A stretch of DNA of 64,000 nt. It comes from Petrosia ficiformis (taxonomy: Eukaryota > Porifera > Demospongiae > Haplosclerida > Petrosiidae). Every line of letters starts with the position of its first letter. Position 1 is the stretch's first letter. The notes under the pieces are model-generated. The model worked only from the letters and a program-made list of their open reading frames with translations. It ran no database searches and was not told the origin of the DNA. The DNA lies in assembly GCA_947044365.1 (NCBI GenBank), contig OX345636.1:50338746-50402745 (forward strand). The letters run 5' to 3'. Made by a program: the position numbers and the translations under genes. Below, piece after piece: positions 1 to 11,627 of this stretch.

Positions 1-1
1 C

Positions 2-844
2 AATTGTGAAATAAATCAGTTTGCAGATGATACAGCTATGCATACTGCCTCCAAATTCCTTCCAGAAATTGAGGACAAGCTTAGTAATGACTTTCATTGT
101 ATTGCCAAGTGGTTGACCGAACAAAGGCTTCACCTGAATTCAGTTAAAACTAAAGTTATTCTGTTTGGAAGTAGACCAGCACTCTCACAATCTCCAAAGC
201 TAAACATTGCCTTTGAGAGTAAACTTCTACAGCAGGTAAATTATGTGCAGTACCTTGGTGTCCTACTTGATAGTCACCTCTCCTGGAATGACCATCTTCA
301 TTTAAGACAAAAGACTAGTAAAACAGTAAAAATGTTAAGAAGATTTAGCCATATGGTGCCTTTAGAGACTATTGACAAACTTTACAGAGGAGTGGTTTTA
401 CAAGCCTTGGATTATTGTGATGTTGTATGGCATGGATGTACAAATTCTGCATCTAATAAATTGGAAGTGATTCACAATAATGCTGCAAGAGCTGTTTTAG
501 GGGGTCTGTACAGGTCATCAGCTACACAGTTGAGAAGGCAACTAGGGTGGACGACCCTGGGTGAGAGGAGAGATTATCATTTGGCTATCTAGGTTTATAA
601 ATGTGTTAATGGTTACGCCCCTTCTTATCTGAATGAAATATTTGTATCAACCAGCCAAATACATCAACACAAATCAAGGAACTGCCGTGGACTATATGTT
701 CCTCGTCCAAGAACAAACATCCTGAAACGATCTTTTGCTTATCAGGGTGTTCTCATATGGAACTCACTACCACATCATGTAAGGTCTACATGTAATCTAA
801 CAACATTTAAGACTAAGTGTAAAGAGTTTTTTGTATTGTATTGA
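2..844 (+). pseudogene. LINE reverse transcriptase, C-terminal part (5' truncated)
   Basis: The frame is open from the window edge and shows the reverse-transcriptase box FADD at 20-31, followed by the thumb and connection region typical of Jockey/CR1/L2-type LINEs (YLGVLLDSHLSW, LDYCDVVW, NNAARAVLGG). A TAG at 590-592 interrupts it where the family usually has a glutamine. The same frame then continues (VYKCVNGYAPSYL, LIWNSLPHHVR) to TGA at 842-844, so the stop is a nonsense mutation and not the natural end. The endonuclease and the N-terminal RT lie outside the window or are lost. It would have copied element RNA at a nicked chromosomal site. Clade assignment is tentative. Confidence 0.88.
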
Positions 845-1045
845 TATTGTATGTGGACTGTATTTTTCTTTGTTTTCTTATTTGTATATTTGTACAAAAA
901 AACAAACAAAAAATATTATATTATATATATATTATTTTATTTTATTTTATTTTACTTCTATGTCACATGTACCATTGAAAAGCAGCTCTTAGCTGATTGG
1001 TCCATTAATAATAAAACCAAACCAAAACTGAACCAAACACTGACA
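845..1045 (+). repeat. LINE 3' untranslated tail
   Basis: AT-rich sequence follows the RT stop, with a short ATTTT repeat near 930-955 and an AATAAAACCAAACC-like low-complexity end near 1008-1040. That is the place and character of a non-LTR retrotransposon tail. The exact 3' junction and target duplication were not found. Confidence 0.5.
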
Positions 1046-2290
1046 GTAATATATTACATGAATATCCCAAACCCTATCAAGATTAATCATGAGTGTTGAT
1101 TTAGAATCAGTTTCTATTAGTATTATAATAAATTCAATATTCTATTAAGTTGGTTACACTTCCTTTCTGACAGGAAGTTGTAAAATTACAACCTGAAAGG
1201 GTTATGCCAAAGCTGGCTACGCACACTTGTTCACAGTATGTATGTATGCCACTATCACTAACATAGAATCCTGAATCACACTATCTATCAATTGTTTGTC
1301 ATCACTATCCAGATCACATCACATTCCTAATAACATAAGATTGCAGTAGGAAGATACAACTTGGATGTATTAGGTTGGGTTGCTAGGAAGTACATGTATA
1401 AACACAATCACCACAGACTATATGAAGTTGAAACAAGAGAGAACCAAGAAAAAGAAAGGTCTTTGAATTTTGAAGAGAACTCACACTAGATAAATAGCAA
1501 GAAGTTTCTTATTATCTATTTCAATGAATCTTGAAAGTCACATTATTAATATGACCACAAGTTACATGTAATTATTATTTACGTCAAGAAACACGTTTTT
1601 CAACGAAGTACTTAACTTAATTCTTTTACATAATTATACTGCTACATCCACTAGAAAGTAAAGACTAGCCAACAACAATAGCTTGAGAGTTCTGTTGAAC
1701 TGTTGGATTGTCATTTCTTCTTTCTCATGCCTTTTGGTTTCTGTCTTGACAGAATTGTTTACTGGACTTCCACCTTTTCAAGAACTATTGAAAGTGATTG
1801 AATGAAAAAAATGTATAATGAAACTATATATTTATCAGTGGCATATTTGTGGGTGGTTCCAGGTATGCCCTGGAACCCTCCAAACTATTCAGAAGCGAAT
1901 CAGGGCACCCCCAAATTTTTGAGAATGTCTTAATAATTATACATAGTCATGTACAGTTATATTCTAATTCCTTTATCTACTACTATTCTTGCATATCTTA
2001 TAACTGTTCCACTAAATATCTGCCATAATTATAATAATAATTAACCAAAACCCTTCAGTATTAGGCCACACACAAATTTTCACTGTCACAGTCAAGCGTC
2101 AGTGAAAGAATCCAGTGTCGCTATGGCATTCTGGTGAAGGGCACCCCCCACCATTGACATTTATACTACCATAAAGTGGGACATTTCATTATCAAACCTT
2201 TGTGTTTTTCATTGTGATGATCACATATCGAAAATTAATTTAGTTGAATTCTTGAAGGTGGGATTAATTAACTTTAGCAATGTGTACGAA
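1046..2290. other. Non-coding interval
   Basis: I see no supported gene. The stretch is AT-rich with short, probably degenerate repeat pieces (for example a self-complementary CCAGGTATGCCCTGG around 1859-1873). No open frame longer than noise and no clear splice-bounded exon was recognised. Confidence 0.5.
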
Positions 2291-2546
2291 TGTAACAGAA
2301 CAATATCTGTACTTGTGCTTTTACTGAAATCAACTCTCTTTCAAAAGCAAAAAATGCTCTTATTTATACAGAACAGAAAAAATCTTCTAGAACATTCTAG
2401 ACATGACCTATCTAAATTAAAGAAAAAACAAGAACCTTCCAGAAACTAATCAAAAAAGGTGACAAAGTATGATCTCACAAGTTAATGATACAGAACCAAT
2501 AAATGATTTTCTAAAAACATCCAACATAAACTACCAATCCTTGACA
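2291..2546 (-). repeat. Putative 3' LTR of the Gmr1-like element
   Basis: On the minus strand, the RNase H stop is followed by a purine-rich run (GGAGAAGGAGAGTGGAG) and then TGTCAAGG starting at 2546, the expected polypurine tract/LTR junction. The segment ends in CTGTTACA at 2291, giving TGT...ACA ends, and contains a TATA box (TGTATAAATA, complement of 2361-2370). The right boundary is a guess because no second LTR is present to compare. Confidence 0.4.
2385..2444. promoter_or_regulatory. Two heat-shock-element arrays upstream of an LTR TATA box
   Basis: 2385-2402 reads TTCtaGAAcaTTCtaGAC: alternating inverted pentamers, four units, the last imperfect. 2432-2444 reads GAAccTTCcaGAA, a perfect three-unit heat-shock element. 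In minus-strand orientation both lie just upstream of the TATA box at 2370-2361, a normal promoter geometry. HSF binding is inferred from the motif alone. Confidence 0.55.
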
Positions 2547-2572
2547 CTCCACTCTCCTTCTCCAGCAGTAAA

Positions 2573-4849
2573 CTAGTTTGCTGCTATACTGCTACGGGAC
2601 AATGAGTCGGCATTATTATTCTTCAATCCAGCTCGGTGTTCTACAGAGAACTGGTAAGGTTGGAGAGCAAGGCTCCATCGGCACAGTCTACTGTTGTTTG
2701 CTTTCAGTCGATCCAACCACTGTAAGGATCGATGATCTGTTTGAATAACAAATTTTCTTCCTAGAAGGTAGACTCTGAAAGCACTTACTGCTAGTTTAAT
2801 AGCCAGACACTCCTTCTCAACAGTAGAGTATCGTTCCTCCCGGGGTAGAAGTTTTCTACTGAAATATCCAATTGGATGCTCTTCACCATCAGACCCAACT
2901 TGACTTAGTACGGCTCCTACTCCTCGGTCAGAGGCGTCCGACTGCAAAATGAATGGTATTGTGAAGTCTGGACTCTGTAAAATGGGACTGGAGCATAACA
3001 ACTGTTTTAATCGTACAAATGCCTCATCACACTGTGCACTCCACACTACTTGGTTTGGGCTGGACTTCTTAGTTAGGTCTGTCAAAGGGGCGGCAATGGA
3101 TGAGTATTCTGGAATAAAGCGTCGGTAGTACCCGGTGAGACCTAGAAAGGTTCTCACCTGTTTCTTTGTTTCGGGTACAGGAAACTTGTGTACAGCTTCA
3201 AGTTTGATTGACTCTGGCCGGATGGTCCCACTTCCCACAATGTGACCTAAGTACACACACTGTACCATGGCAAATTGACATTTACTAGGTTTAGCTGTGA
3301 GACCGGCTTCTTGGAGACGTTTCAACACCTTCCGTAGGTGGTCCAGATGCTCTTCCCATGAACTACTGAAAATTACCAAGTCATCCAGGTATGCTGCTGA
3401 AAAGTCCTGATAAAGACGGTCCATGAGACGTTGGAAAGAGGCTGGGGCTCCACTTAACCCAAAAGGTAACACCTTAAACTGAAATAACCCAAAGGGAGTA
3501 ACAAATGCTGTCTTGTGTTGATCTTCAGCTGCTACAGGCATCTGCCAGTATCCTCTAGTTAAGTCGATAGTAGAAATAAATCGAGCCAGTCTATCAATCA
3601 AGTCATCAATTCGGGGCATTGGATATGCCTCTATCCCGGATACAGCATTCAGTCGGCGGTAATCCACACACAATCGAAGTGTGCCATCCTTCTTCTTAAT
3701 CAGGACTATTGGGGAACCCCATTCGCTAAAGGATGGCTCGATGATACCACACGCTTCCGTCTCCTTTAATTCCTTTTCTACAATGTCTCTGTAGGCATGG
3801 GGCAACCTATACGGAGGTAGCCTCACTGGTCGAGATTCTCGGGTTTCAATGTGATGTTGCAACATATCGGTTCTTCCTGGCTTGTTACTAAAAACCTTCC
3901 TGTATTCACTTGACAGTCCTTCTAACTCTCTCTTTTGCTGAACGTCCAGTTGGTCCCCGAGGAAGATATCACCCCTGGGATCATCATTCCACACAGGCAC
4001 TTCGGTATCCGCTTCTTCATCAATGTTTTCATCGGTAAAATAACTCTTCTCCACCGATTGGCGTACATGGAAAGCCTTCAACATGTTGATGTGGAATACT
4101 CTTCTTCTCTTTCTTCTGTCATGCATATCCACCAAATAAGTCACTTTTCCCATACGTTCCACAACTTGATAAGGTCCTTGCCACTGGGCTAATAGCTTAT
4201 TAGAAGAGGTAGGTAGCATAACCAAGACTGGATCTCCTATTTTAAACTCTCGTAGCCTGGCCCCACGGTCATACCACTGGTTCTGTTTCCCTTGTTCTTT
4301 AGTTATGTTGTCTTGCACTATTTCGGACATGTCCTTCAGCTTCTGTCTCATAGATAGAACATAGCTCACCACACTTTCATCACTTCTAGTATTTGTTTCC
4401 CAGGTTTCTCTTAGTATATCTAAAGGACCTCTTACTTCTCTACCATAGAGCAATTCAAATGGGGAAAACCCCGTTGATGATTGAGGTACTTCCCTATAGG
4501 CAAATAGCAAGTAAGGGATCATCTTATCCCAGTTCTTTCCTTCTTTGTCGACTGATTTGCGTAGCATACTCTTCAGGGTCTGGTTGAATCTTTCGACCAA
4601 ACCGTCAGTTTTTGGATGATAGGGACTCGTACGGATGGACTGCACATGCAGTAATCTATATAATTCTGCCAGCAACTGCGAAGTGAAGTTGCTTCCTTGG
4701 TCGGTTAGGATTTCTTGGGGAACTCCAACTCTGGCAAAGACTCCAATGAGTTGTTCAGCAATATGTTCGGCATCTATAGTACGTAGTGGAATAGCCTCAG
4801 GGTAACGAGTGGCATAATCACACAACACCAGTATGTATCTGTTTCCTGT
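2573..4849 (-). pseudogene. Gypsy pol: integrase core, reverse transcriptase, RNase H
   Basis: Frame downstream of the TGA at 4850-4852; the conventional start would be GTG at 4828, but it is really the continuation of the upstream frame. Counting from 4828: integrase D43 (LTDQGSNF) and E79 (TDGLVERFNQT), exactly 35 residues apart; GPY/F module around 218-255; RT with LCVDYRRLN (386-394), IDLTRGYWQM (421-430) and catalytic YLDD (480-483); RNase H with SDASDRGVGAVLS, EKECLAI, TDHRSLQWL and NNNADSLSR near the end (751). All catalytic residues I can check are intact. It would reverse-transcribe and integrate element RNA. Only the upstream stop makes it a pseudogene. Confidence 0.85.
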
Positions 4850-6502
4850 TCAGCTTCTGGGAAGTGGTCCTACAATATCCATAGCTATCCGAGAAAAAGG
4901 TACCGAGATTACTGGTAATGGAATTAGAGGGGCTCGTCTTACCCCACGATGAGTTGCCTTCTGGCAAGTCACACAACTTTGGCAGAAGTTTTCAATGTCT
5001 TTAAATACTGTAGGCCAGTAAAACCTGCGTAAAACTCTCTGTCTCGTTTTTTCCTTCCCCAAGTGTCCGGCAATAGGAACATCATGAGCCAGCTCTAACA
5101 CAGTTTGTCGGCATCGAGTAGGCAGTACAAGCTGTTCGATTGCTGCCTCGTCACCTCGTCCAGGTGGTATCCATTTCCTATAAATGATTCCCTCTCTCTT
5201 GAAGAAGCCAACTCCTGCTGCACTGAGTTTACCATCAGCAGCTTCTCGCACCTTCGTCAGGGTTGGATCTTTATTTTGGATCTCTCTGAGCTCATCTGCG
5301 GTAATATCCAAAATGTCAGGAGTACTCTCTGGTGTCGTATGATACTGTTGCCGTATAGCACGTCTCTGTTCTTTACTCAGGGTTGGGAATACTTCTGAAG
5401 ATCCTTCCTGTTCTGAACCAGCTCTCTCAGAGTCCACGGCCGGGTTTGGCTTGGCCCCGGTACGAACTTCTTTCTCTCGTCGAAGGATTTCTTCTTCCAA
5501 CTGCTGGCGTGCTCGCGCTCGAGTAGTCACCACCAGAACATCCTCCAATTTAGATTCCTTGGACTGTCCTCCCAGCAATTCAGTCAGCTGAGGTACATCT
5601 GTTCCCAGTAACACTGCTGCTTGTAGCGTATCAGACACTGCCGCTTCCACAGTGATTGGTAGACCATCCACTTCCATATTAACATCTGCAAGAGGGTATA
5701 ATACTGTATCACCATGTGCACATCTTATAGTTACGGCATCTCCTTCCTTCAGTTTATGTGGAGGTACCCACGACTTGTGAATCATGGTTCTGGAGCAACC
5801 TGTGTCTAATAGAATTTTGTTAACTTTCTTACCCTCTACTAGTCCACTCCGATATACTTCTGGTTTCTTTTGATCTCCACAATGAAGTGCATCCTTCTCA
5901 GGGAAATTTCGTGCAGGGTGTCCAGACTTCTTACAGTTAAAACACACCATGGCACCATTAGTACCTGGAGCACTTTTCTTCTTTCGGCAATCCCTCTCGA
6001 GATGACCCAACTTCCCACAGAAGTGACATTTCCTCTGGTCCTGAGCTGTTCTCTTGAATTCTATTCTTTCTTGTCTAGGCTCATGTTGTCTAGCCAGTTC
6101 ATATTCATCAGCTAGCTCTCCTGCCTTCACGCATGTCTTCGGCTTACGCTCCATCACCCATAGTCTCTTCTCGGGCTTTAGGGTGTTCAGGAACTGCTCT
6201 ATCCCTACTACTTCATGGACTTCCTCCACCGTAGAACACTCCTTTAGCCATTTTGTCTGAAGATCCATCATCCTTACGGCTAACTCTCGGTTTGTCTCCC
6301 CTTCCATTCTCGTCGTAGTCCGGAACCGCCTTCGGTATGCTTCTTCATTAATGTCATAACGGGTAAGGACAGCAGTCTTTATAGCTTCGTAATCATCTGA
6401 ATTTGCAGTTGGGAGTGCTGCGAATGCTAGCTGTGCTCTCCCTGTCAGTTGAGGAGCCAAATGATGCGGCCATCTAGTCTTATCTATCTTGTGAGCAACC
6501 AT
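4850..6502 (-). pseudogene. Gypsy gag-protease-integrase N-terminus
   Basis: Residues 1-140 are a helical Gag capsid segment; around 101-135 it resembles the SCAN fold family (EQFLNTLKPEKRLWV). Zinc knuckle 1 is intact (CHFCGKLGHLERDC, 159-172). Knuckle 2 (CFNCKKSGHPARNF, 187-200) has Phe in place of the last Cys. Protease active site LLDTGCS at about 231-237. Then the integrase HHCC zinc domain (HDVPIAGH ... CQSCVTC) and the first core aspartate (MDIVGPLPRS) up to TGA at 4850-4852. The TGA sits between S and TGNRY of a continuous integrase core, most simply CGA to TGA. A TAA lies shortly upstream of the ATG, so the expected longer Gag N-terminus is missing. Confidence 0.85.
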
Positions 6503-7180
6503 GATTATTTTGTTATTGTTTTAGAACACTGCTACTGTAAGTGAAGAGGCATCAACTGTATCAACGGCCCAACCTTCTTTAATCCTATGCCAAGAGGACG
6601 GTATTGTAAAGGATGCTTTCCCTATTGTGGAGAGAAAAGTGTTATGTAAAGTGAATGTCAGAGAGTGCCTTGTTGTTCTTTTTGCTTCATTCTTTTCTTT
6701 TAACACTCATTACCCTGTAGGTTGTGGCGGTGTGTTAGTTTCTATACCCTTTTAGAGTGTCTATTTTTAAATAGAAAAGTTGTTGGTAGAAAGCCAAGAT
6801 TGGTGGCAATCCTTCATCAACTGTGTGCTTAGCTATTTTATCATATCTTTTAGACATGTTTTATCCATCGATCTTTATGACTTGTATAGATATTTTATTA
6901 TAATGTATAGATCAGAGTATATCATTATGTAATCACATGCAGTTTTATTAAAAAAATTGTTTTATTCAACATTGTCAATTTCAAAAGAATATGTATGCAA
7001 GGATATGTGTAGGTACTGATCTTCACCATTACAAAGTAGTGAAGTTCACAACCATTAGTAGTGAGGTTCACCACTTTTGATGTAGTGACATCAATGTAGT
7101 GAGCTTCATTACCTCAACTTTGGTGACTCCTGTGGCAAGTATTTCACTACCAATTTGTAGTGAAGGTCACCACTTCGTTT
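6503..7180. other. Non-coding interval above the gypsy element
   Basis: No 5' LTR matching 2291-2546 is visible. From about 7015 to 7190 variants of TAGTGAAGTTCACCACT recur on both strands, a self-complementary low-order repeat that could be a degraded MITE. No gene is supported. Confidence 0.4.
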
Positions 7181-7189
7181 TTACAGTGA

Positions 7190-7960
7190 GGGTGGGGCAG
7201 TAAAGGTGTGTTCAATTGTATATACTCATCAGCAGTGAGAGGAAACACAGCAGTGTATGTGTGGTATAACAAATAATATTTATGCTGACAGAACATCACC
7301 TGACCTTGAGCTAATCAGATTGTCAATCAGATGATTGTAATTTAATCAGGTATGCAAGTAAATTATGAATATGTTATTTCATTCAAAGTCAGGTGATGCA
7401 CTGAGCATATCACTTATTTTTAACTTCTAAACAACAAGAATTATTATACACTGAGAAAATAGACTAACACACTTACACAGATGGTTAACTCTGTTGATGC
7501 CTAAGCCAAAGTTACAGTGTCTAATTTTTTGATAACTATTGTATTGGAATTTTAGTAATACATGTACAATATGTACATGCATGTACATGTATGTATGTGT
7601 AGACAAATGAATACATCTGGATATGATGCATTCTTGAATATTTAATCATTGTTTTATCTATGAATTATAATCTATACTCTATCTTTACTCTTGTAATAAA
7701 TTTAAAACATTTCAAAAAAAGACTTATATATTTATTATCTATGTTATGTCTGCTTGGTAAATCTAATTATTAACAAAAATACAATAATGATGTTTGTGGA
7801 TACTACACATACATTACTGACAATGTATAGAATGAGTTCCTCTAGTACATTACGTTTCATTTTAAGTTAATAATTTGAAATGAATGTTATCCATGGTAAA
7901 ATTAATAGTGAAGATTTTATGAAACACTATACTTAAAATCCATAAGGTTATATTTATACA
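7190..7960 (+). repeat. Dispersed repeat family R2, copy 1
   Basis: The segment beginning GGGTGGGGCAGTAAAGG and passing through TATGCTGACAGAACATCACC recurs near 30290 and, more degenerate, near 33355; later parts (CATCTTTACTCTTG, ATGAGTTCCTCTAGT) recur near 31880-32110. It is non-coding. Boundaries are approximate. Confidence 0.6.
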
Positions 7961-8189
7961 TGAATACATGAATTTATACAGGTTACATTTTCGACAGTAT
8001 AATTATATAAAATGAAGTATGAAGGCAAGATCATCAAAATTGCTGCAAAGTCACTGATGACAAATTGACAATAATTGTTTAGTATAAAATATTATTGACA
8101 AGTTTATTAATTGATTATCAAAACTACCGATCAAAAAAATTCATTACATATTCACAATGTACATGTAAATGATATGTGCTGACATGATA

Positions 8190-8660
8190 AGATGAATTGT
8201 AAAATTATTCATAGACAATAACAAAAGAGATCTCTTGAGACCCTAGTGGACCGTTGAATTACATTCATCGGTAGACAAACAAGGGTGTGGCCTGTAACCA
8301 TGAAAGTGCACATTATTTATCAGGTGATTGTAATTTAATCAGGTGTGGTGCACTTTCTAAACACAAGAATTAATATACACTAAGAAAATAGACTAATACA
8401 TATAAACAAATGGCTTCATTTATGCCTAAGACAAAGTGCAGTGCATACTTTTTTGATAAATGTTGTAGTACAGGATATGTGCAGGCAATAAATATCTGAT
8501 ATAAATGATGCATTCAGTTTTTCAAATTCATTATTAAATCATTATTTTATTTGTGAGGTATAATTTATGTCTTTACTCTTACAATTTATGAGGTTAATTC
8601 TATGGATACTACACATACATTACATTCAATGTTAAAGACAAACACTGTAATGTTGTTTTG
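8190..8660 (+). repeat. Dispersed repeat family R2, copy 2
   Basis: Contains AAAAGAGATCTCTTGAGACC (near 8223) followed by a CATCGGTAGACAAACAAGGG-like stretch, matching the block at 30178 onward, and a closing ACACATACATTACATT region like copy 1. Non-coding; boundaries approximate. Confidence 0.55.
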
Positions 8661-8698
8661 GTAGTATCATTACTAAAACAAAGGTATGTGGTTAGTGA

Positions 8699-8935
8699 CA
8701 AAGCCTGACATATCATACAGACATTACATATCGACAAAGCCCAGCATATCAGACAGACACTACATAACATCATACATGTACATGTACCAGACTTACATTA
8801 CATAGCGACAAATCCCTATATACCAGACTGACATTACATAATTACAAATCCCTATATACCAGACTGACATTACATAATTACAAAGCCCTATATACCAGAC
8901 TGACATTACATAACGACAAAGCCCTTCACAGGGCA
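8699..8935 (+). repeat. Tandem repeat, 36-bp unit
   Basis: About six units of a 36-bp sequence based on CAGACTGACATTACATAATT plus ACAAATCCCTATATAC. The central three units are nearly identical and the first ones (8699-8790) are diverged. A minisatellite with no coding sense seen. Confidence 0.75.
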
Positions 8936-9817
8936 ATCCCTATTAGTCTTGCACTCCCACATAAACAGACCAAATATGCATTATGTATGTGCATATGCAA
9001 GGAAGTTACATCATTCAGGGCTTGGTCAATAATGGGTAAGGCGTGGTGTGTAAAGTACATGTGTACAGTGAAGATATCAATGATAACACTTGTAGGGAGT
9101 GGTGTCCAGATAAAGAGGTTTCACTGTATTTGTGTGTTTGTGTCATAGATCCATTGAATGTATAGTTAAGGGAAGTGCACAATTTGGGAGCCATAAAACA
9201 TGCCTGACAGGTACATGTATGTATACACCAGTTTTCAAACATGTGCTAAAGATATATAGTACATGTACATGTATGTGCCTTTCGCTACACATTATGACAT
9301 TAATTATGTGTGTAAGATAAGAGTCTATGTAGCATCAGGGAATTTCTAAAACTGTAGCAGTTTTTCATGTACACCTATAGGCTCTAAAATATATATTATA
9401 TAGTACATGTACATGTATGTAGTAGGGCTGAAAAAAAGGTTTGGACTTTCATTCATTTGCCATGCATTTGAAGCTTTGCTATCACACCCACTTTAGTATT
9501 TGCACATGTACACTTGTACAATCTAAATGCGTGTTTAATAATGTGGTGTATTCCAGAAACGTTGAGTGTGCTACTGGATGCTTCTGTCTCATTTCTCTGT
9601 GCCGTGATACTAAATCGAGCAGAAACAGTGACAGGAACAATACTAGCACTTGCTATAAAGTAATAATCCAGTTTTGTCTATACCCAATTAAAGTGAAAGC
9701 AACATTTATAAAAATACATAATGTACGCGTGAACCTTAATTTATTTTATGCTGACAAAGCTTCGAATGCTGTTTTCCAACCTTCATCCCAGCCCCAATAC
9801 ATGTACATGTACAATGT

Positions 9818-9965
9818 ATGAAGCAAGTCTTCTTGATGTGTATCAGCAATATGAGACCTGAACTTCTCAATAGCAGCAGCACTCAGCTTCATGTCGGGGT
9901 GCTATCTTTGGGGTTCAGGTCTGATATTGCCAATACACACATCAAAGCCGTGCTATACATACTGT
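9818..9965 (+). repeat. Dispersed hairpin-like repeat (CAATATGAGACC type)
   Basis: AAGCAAGTCTTCTTGATGTG ... TCAGGTCTGATATTGCCAAT forms an imperfect inverted repeat and matches 17104-17240 along its length. The stem resembles that of the hairpin at 61765-61905 (GTGTATATCAACAATAT...). Confidence 0.55.
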
Positions 9966-10180
9966 ATTTACATAATTGTATATACATGTATATTAGTGCT
10001 GCACCCATACAGCAATTGGCCTATATGCCTATATTTCATAATCCATATTGCCTATATGCAGATCTAATCTGATATTGTCTGTGTAAAATATATATTTGCA
10101 TTAATGCATTTATCTAGTTTACAACTGTTCACACATGGTGTATATTCTATTGTTCGTGTGCTATACATTCAGCCCAAAGT

Positions 10181-10260
10181 AACAATAAGAATAACAATAA
10201 CAATAACAAAGTAACAATAACAATAACAATAACAAAGTAACAATAACAATAACAATAATA
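10181..10260 (+). repeat. AACAAT microsatellite
   Basis: Runs of AACAAT/AACAAAGT hexamer-type repeats. Low complexity, no gene. Confidence 0.8.
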
Positions 10261-10667
10261 AGTGTTCACAATGCTTGGAATGGTTGCACATAGATGTTTG
10301 CGTGAATGTACCATCAGTTGCTTTAGAAAGAGAGAGGAAGTGGATTTGTCCATTGTGCTGTTAATTGAAACATTTCTTCACTCGTTTAAAAAGAATTACT
10401 CAAAATGTTTTCCTTTTTTTCATAAATAATTATTTCATTATAGAAAAACAAAATTTGTAACAAATTATAATCAATTGTGTTCTTGATGATTGATTTCGTT
10501 GTAACAAATTAACCTGCAAAGCCTAAAAAATATTGTGTAAACTGTATAGGCAATGTATAGGCACTGCAGTTGTCTATACCGATACTCTGCCTATATCTTC
10601 AATATAGGCACCTATTCAGATCCCTATACTAGTATAGGTGCAACCCTAATATATATACATGGAAATA

Positions 10668-10897
10668 TGTGTTTTTGATAAGCTTCTATGGCGCATCATT
10701 GGCCCAAAGGGATTCTTATTTGGCACTGCAATAGTTCTCTCATGGGCCAGAGACTCGGCAGAGAGTACAGTTAATTATGATTATATTGTCCCTAACAGCA
10801 TTAACTTTTTTTCAAGATGTATTCCCAATGGCATATATATACTAACCATTGCAGAGCTAAATTGGCCCACACTTCAAAACATGTCAAAAACTCTGAT
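10668..10897 (+). mobile_element. MITE with GTTTTTGG terminal repeats, copy 1
   Basis: Begins TGTTTTTGATAAGCTTCTAT and ends GTCAAAAACTCTGAT. The interior matches 18203-18425 in order (TTCTTATTTGGCACTGCA, CATTGCAGAGCTAAATTGG). Short imperfect terminal inverted repeats. Next to TA-rich DNA. Confidence 0.6.
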
Positions 10898-10937
10898 GCA
10901 TATATATATGTGTGTGTGTGTGTGAGTGTGTTCTGTG

Positions 10938-11055
10938 CAATCTCTGAATTGCAGATTGCGTTGCACAAACTGAAGAGTTAAAATCCACAGATTGCGTGCC
11001 AATCTGCAGACTGCAATGCTAATTGTGCAATCTGCAGATTGTGCAAACTGTTGAA
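10938..11055 (+). repeat. Self-complementary CAATCTGCAGATTG repeat
   Basis: The palindromic core CAATCTGCAGATTG and variants occur several times in about 120 bp, interleaved with TGCAA/TTGCA. Could fold extensively. No function assigned. Confidence 0.5.
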
Positions 11056-11627
11056 CCACAAATCCCCTCTCAATATTACACTTTTCTGAAAGTAGCCTTC
11101 ACATATTATACCATTGAAGTCCAGATGAATGAATGTTGTTCTATGTGTATTAAAGAAGTAATGGGAAAAGCAAAACTCACTATCAAAAACTCCAATGATA
11201 CAACAAAACTAAACTGCAGATGTTTTCACAAGAACTGTCTTTGCATATCTGGTACATACGTAGCTATTTTTTTCTTCTTGTCTTGGTGCTCCGCTATGGC
11301 AATATACTGGGACAGTAAATGTTGTTGAAAACAAGCTTAAGAGAAGTTTCTGTTGTTGACGTTTTAAGGAAATATGGTGAGATGTCTTTTAAGAAAACAC
11401 AGTGAAGAAATCTGTAGTTTAGTGTTTAAAAATAAGCAACTATTTACTTGTCCAAACATGTTACTAACTATTTCGTAGGTATTTATGTAGGGTTATGTGA
11501 AACTGGTTTGTTTAAGTTTGGGTCCTACGTTAACATCCCGACCTTGTTTGCATACTTTTTGGTTTTGACGTCCCTACATCTTCTTCTGTTTTATTATTAT
11601 TCAACATTACAATATACGTATATGTAC

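Larger units (their letters stand above)
2291..6502 (-). mobile_element. Ty3/gypsy retrotransposon, Gmr1-like domain order
   Basis: Read on the minus strand the domains run Gag, two zinc knuckles, protease, integrase, reverse transcriptase, RNase H, then a polypurine stretch and a putative 3' LTR. Canonical gypsy elements put integrase last. The integrase-first order is that of the Gmr1 group of gypsy elements. One reading frame spans everything from 6502 to 2573 with a single in-frame TGA (4850-4852). No matching 5' LTR was found above 6502 and the Gag N-terminus looks short, so the copy is probably 5' truncated or rearranged. It is a transposable element and not a host gene. Confidence 0.85.

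Noticed and set aside
6521..6706. 61-codon minus-strand frame above the gypsy Gag, considered as a spliced Gag N-terminus
   Set aside because: It has no similarity to Gag, and a TAA separates it from the ATG at 6502 in the Gag frame.
8699..8935. CRISPR-like array of 36-bp repeats
   Set aside because: The units are contiguous with no spacers, and the surroundings are metazoan; this is an ordinary tandem repeat.
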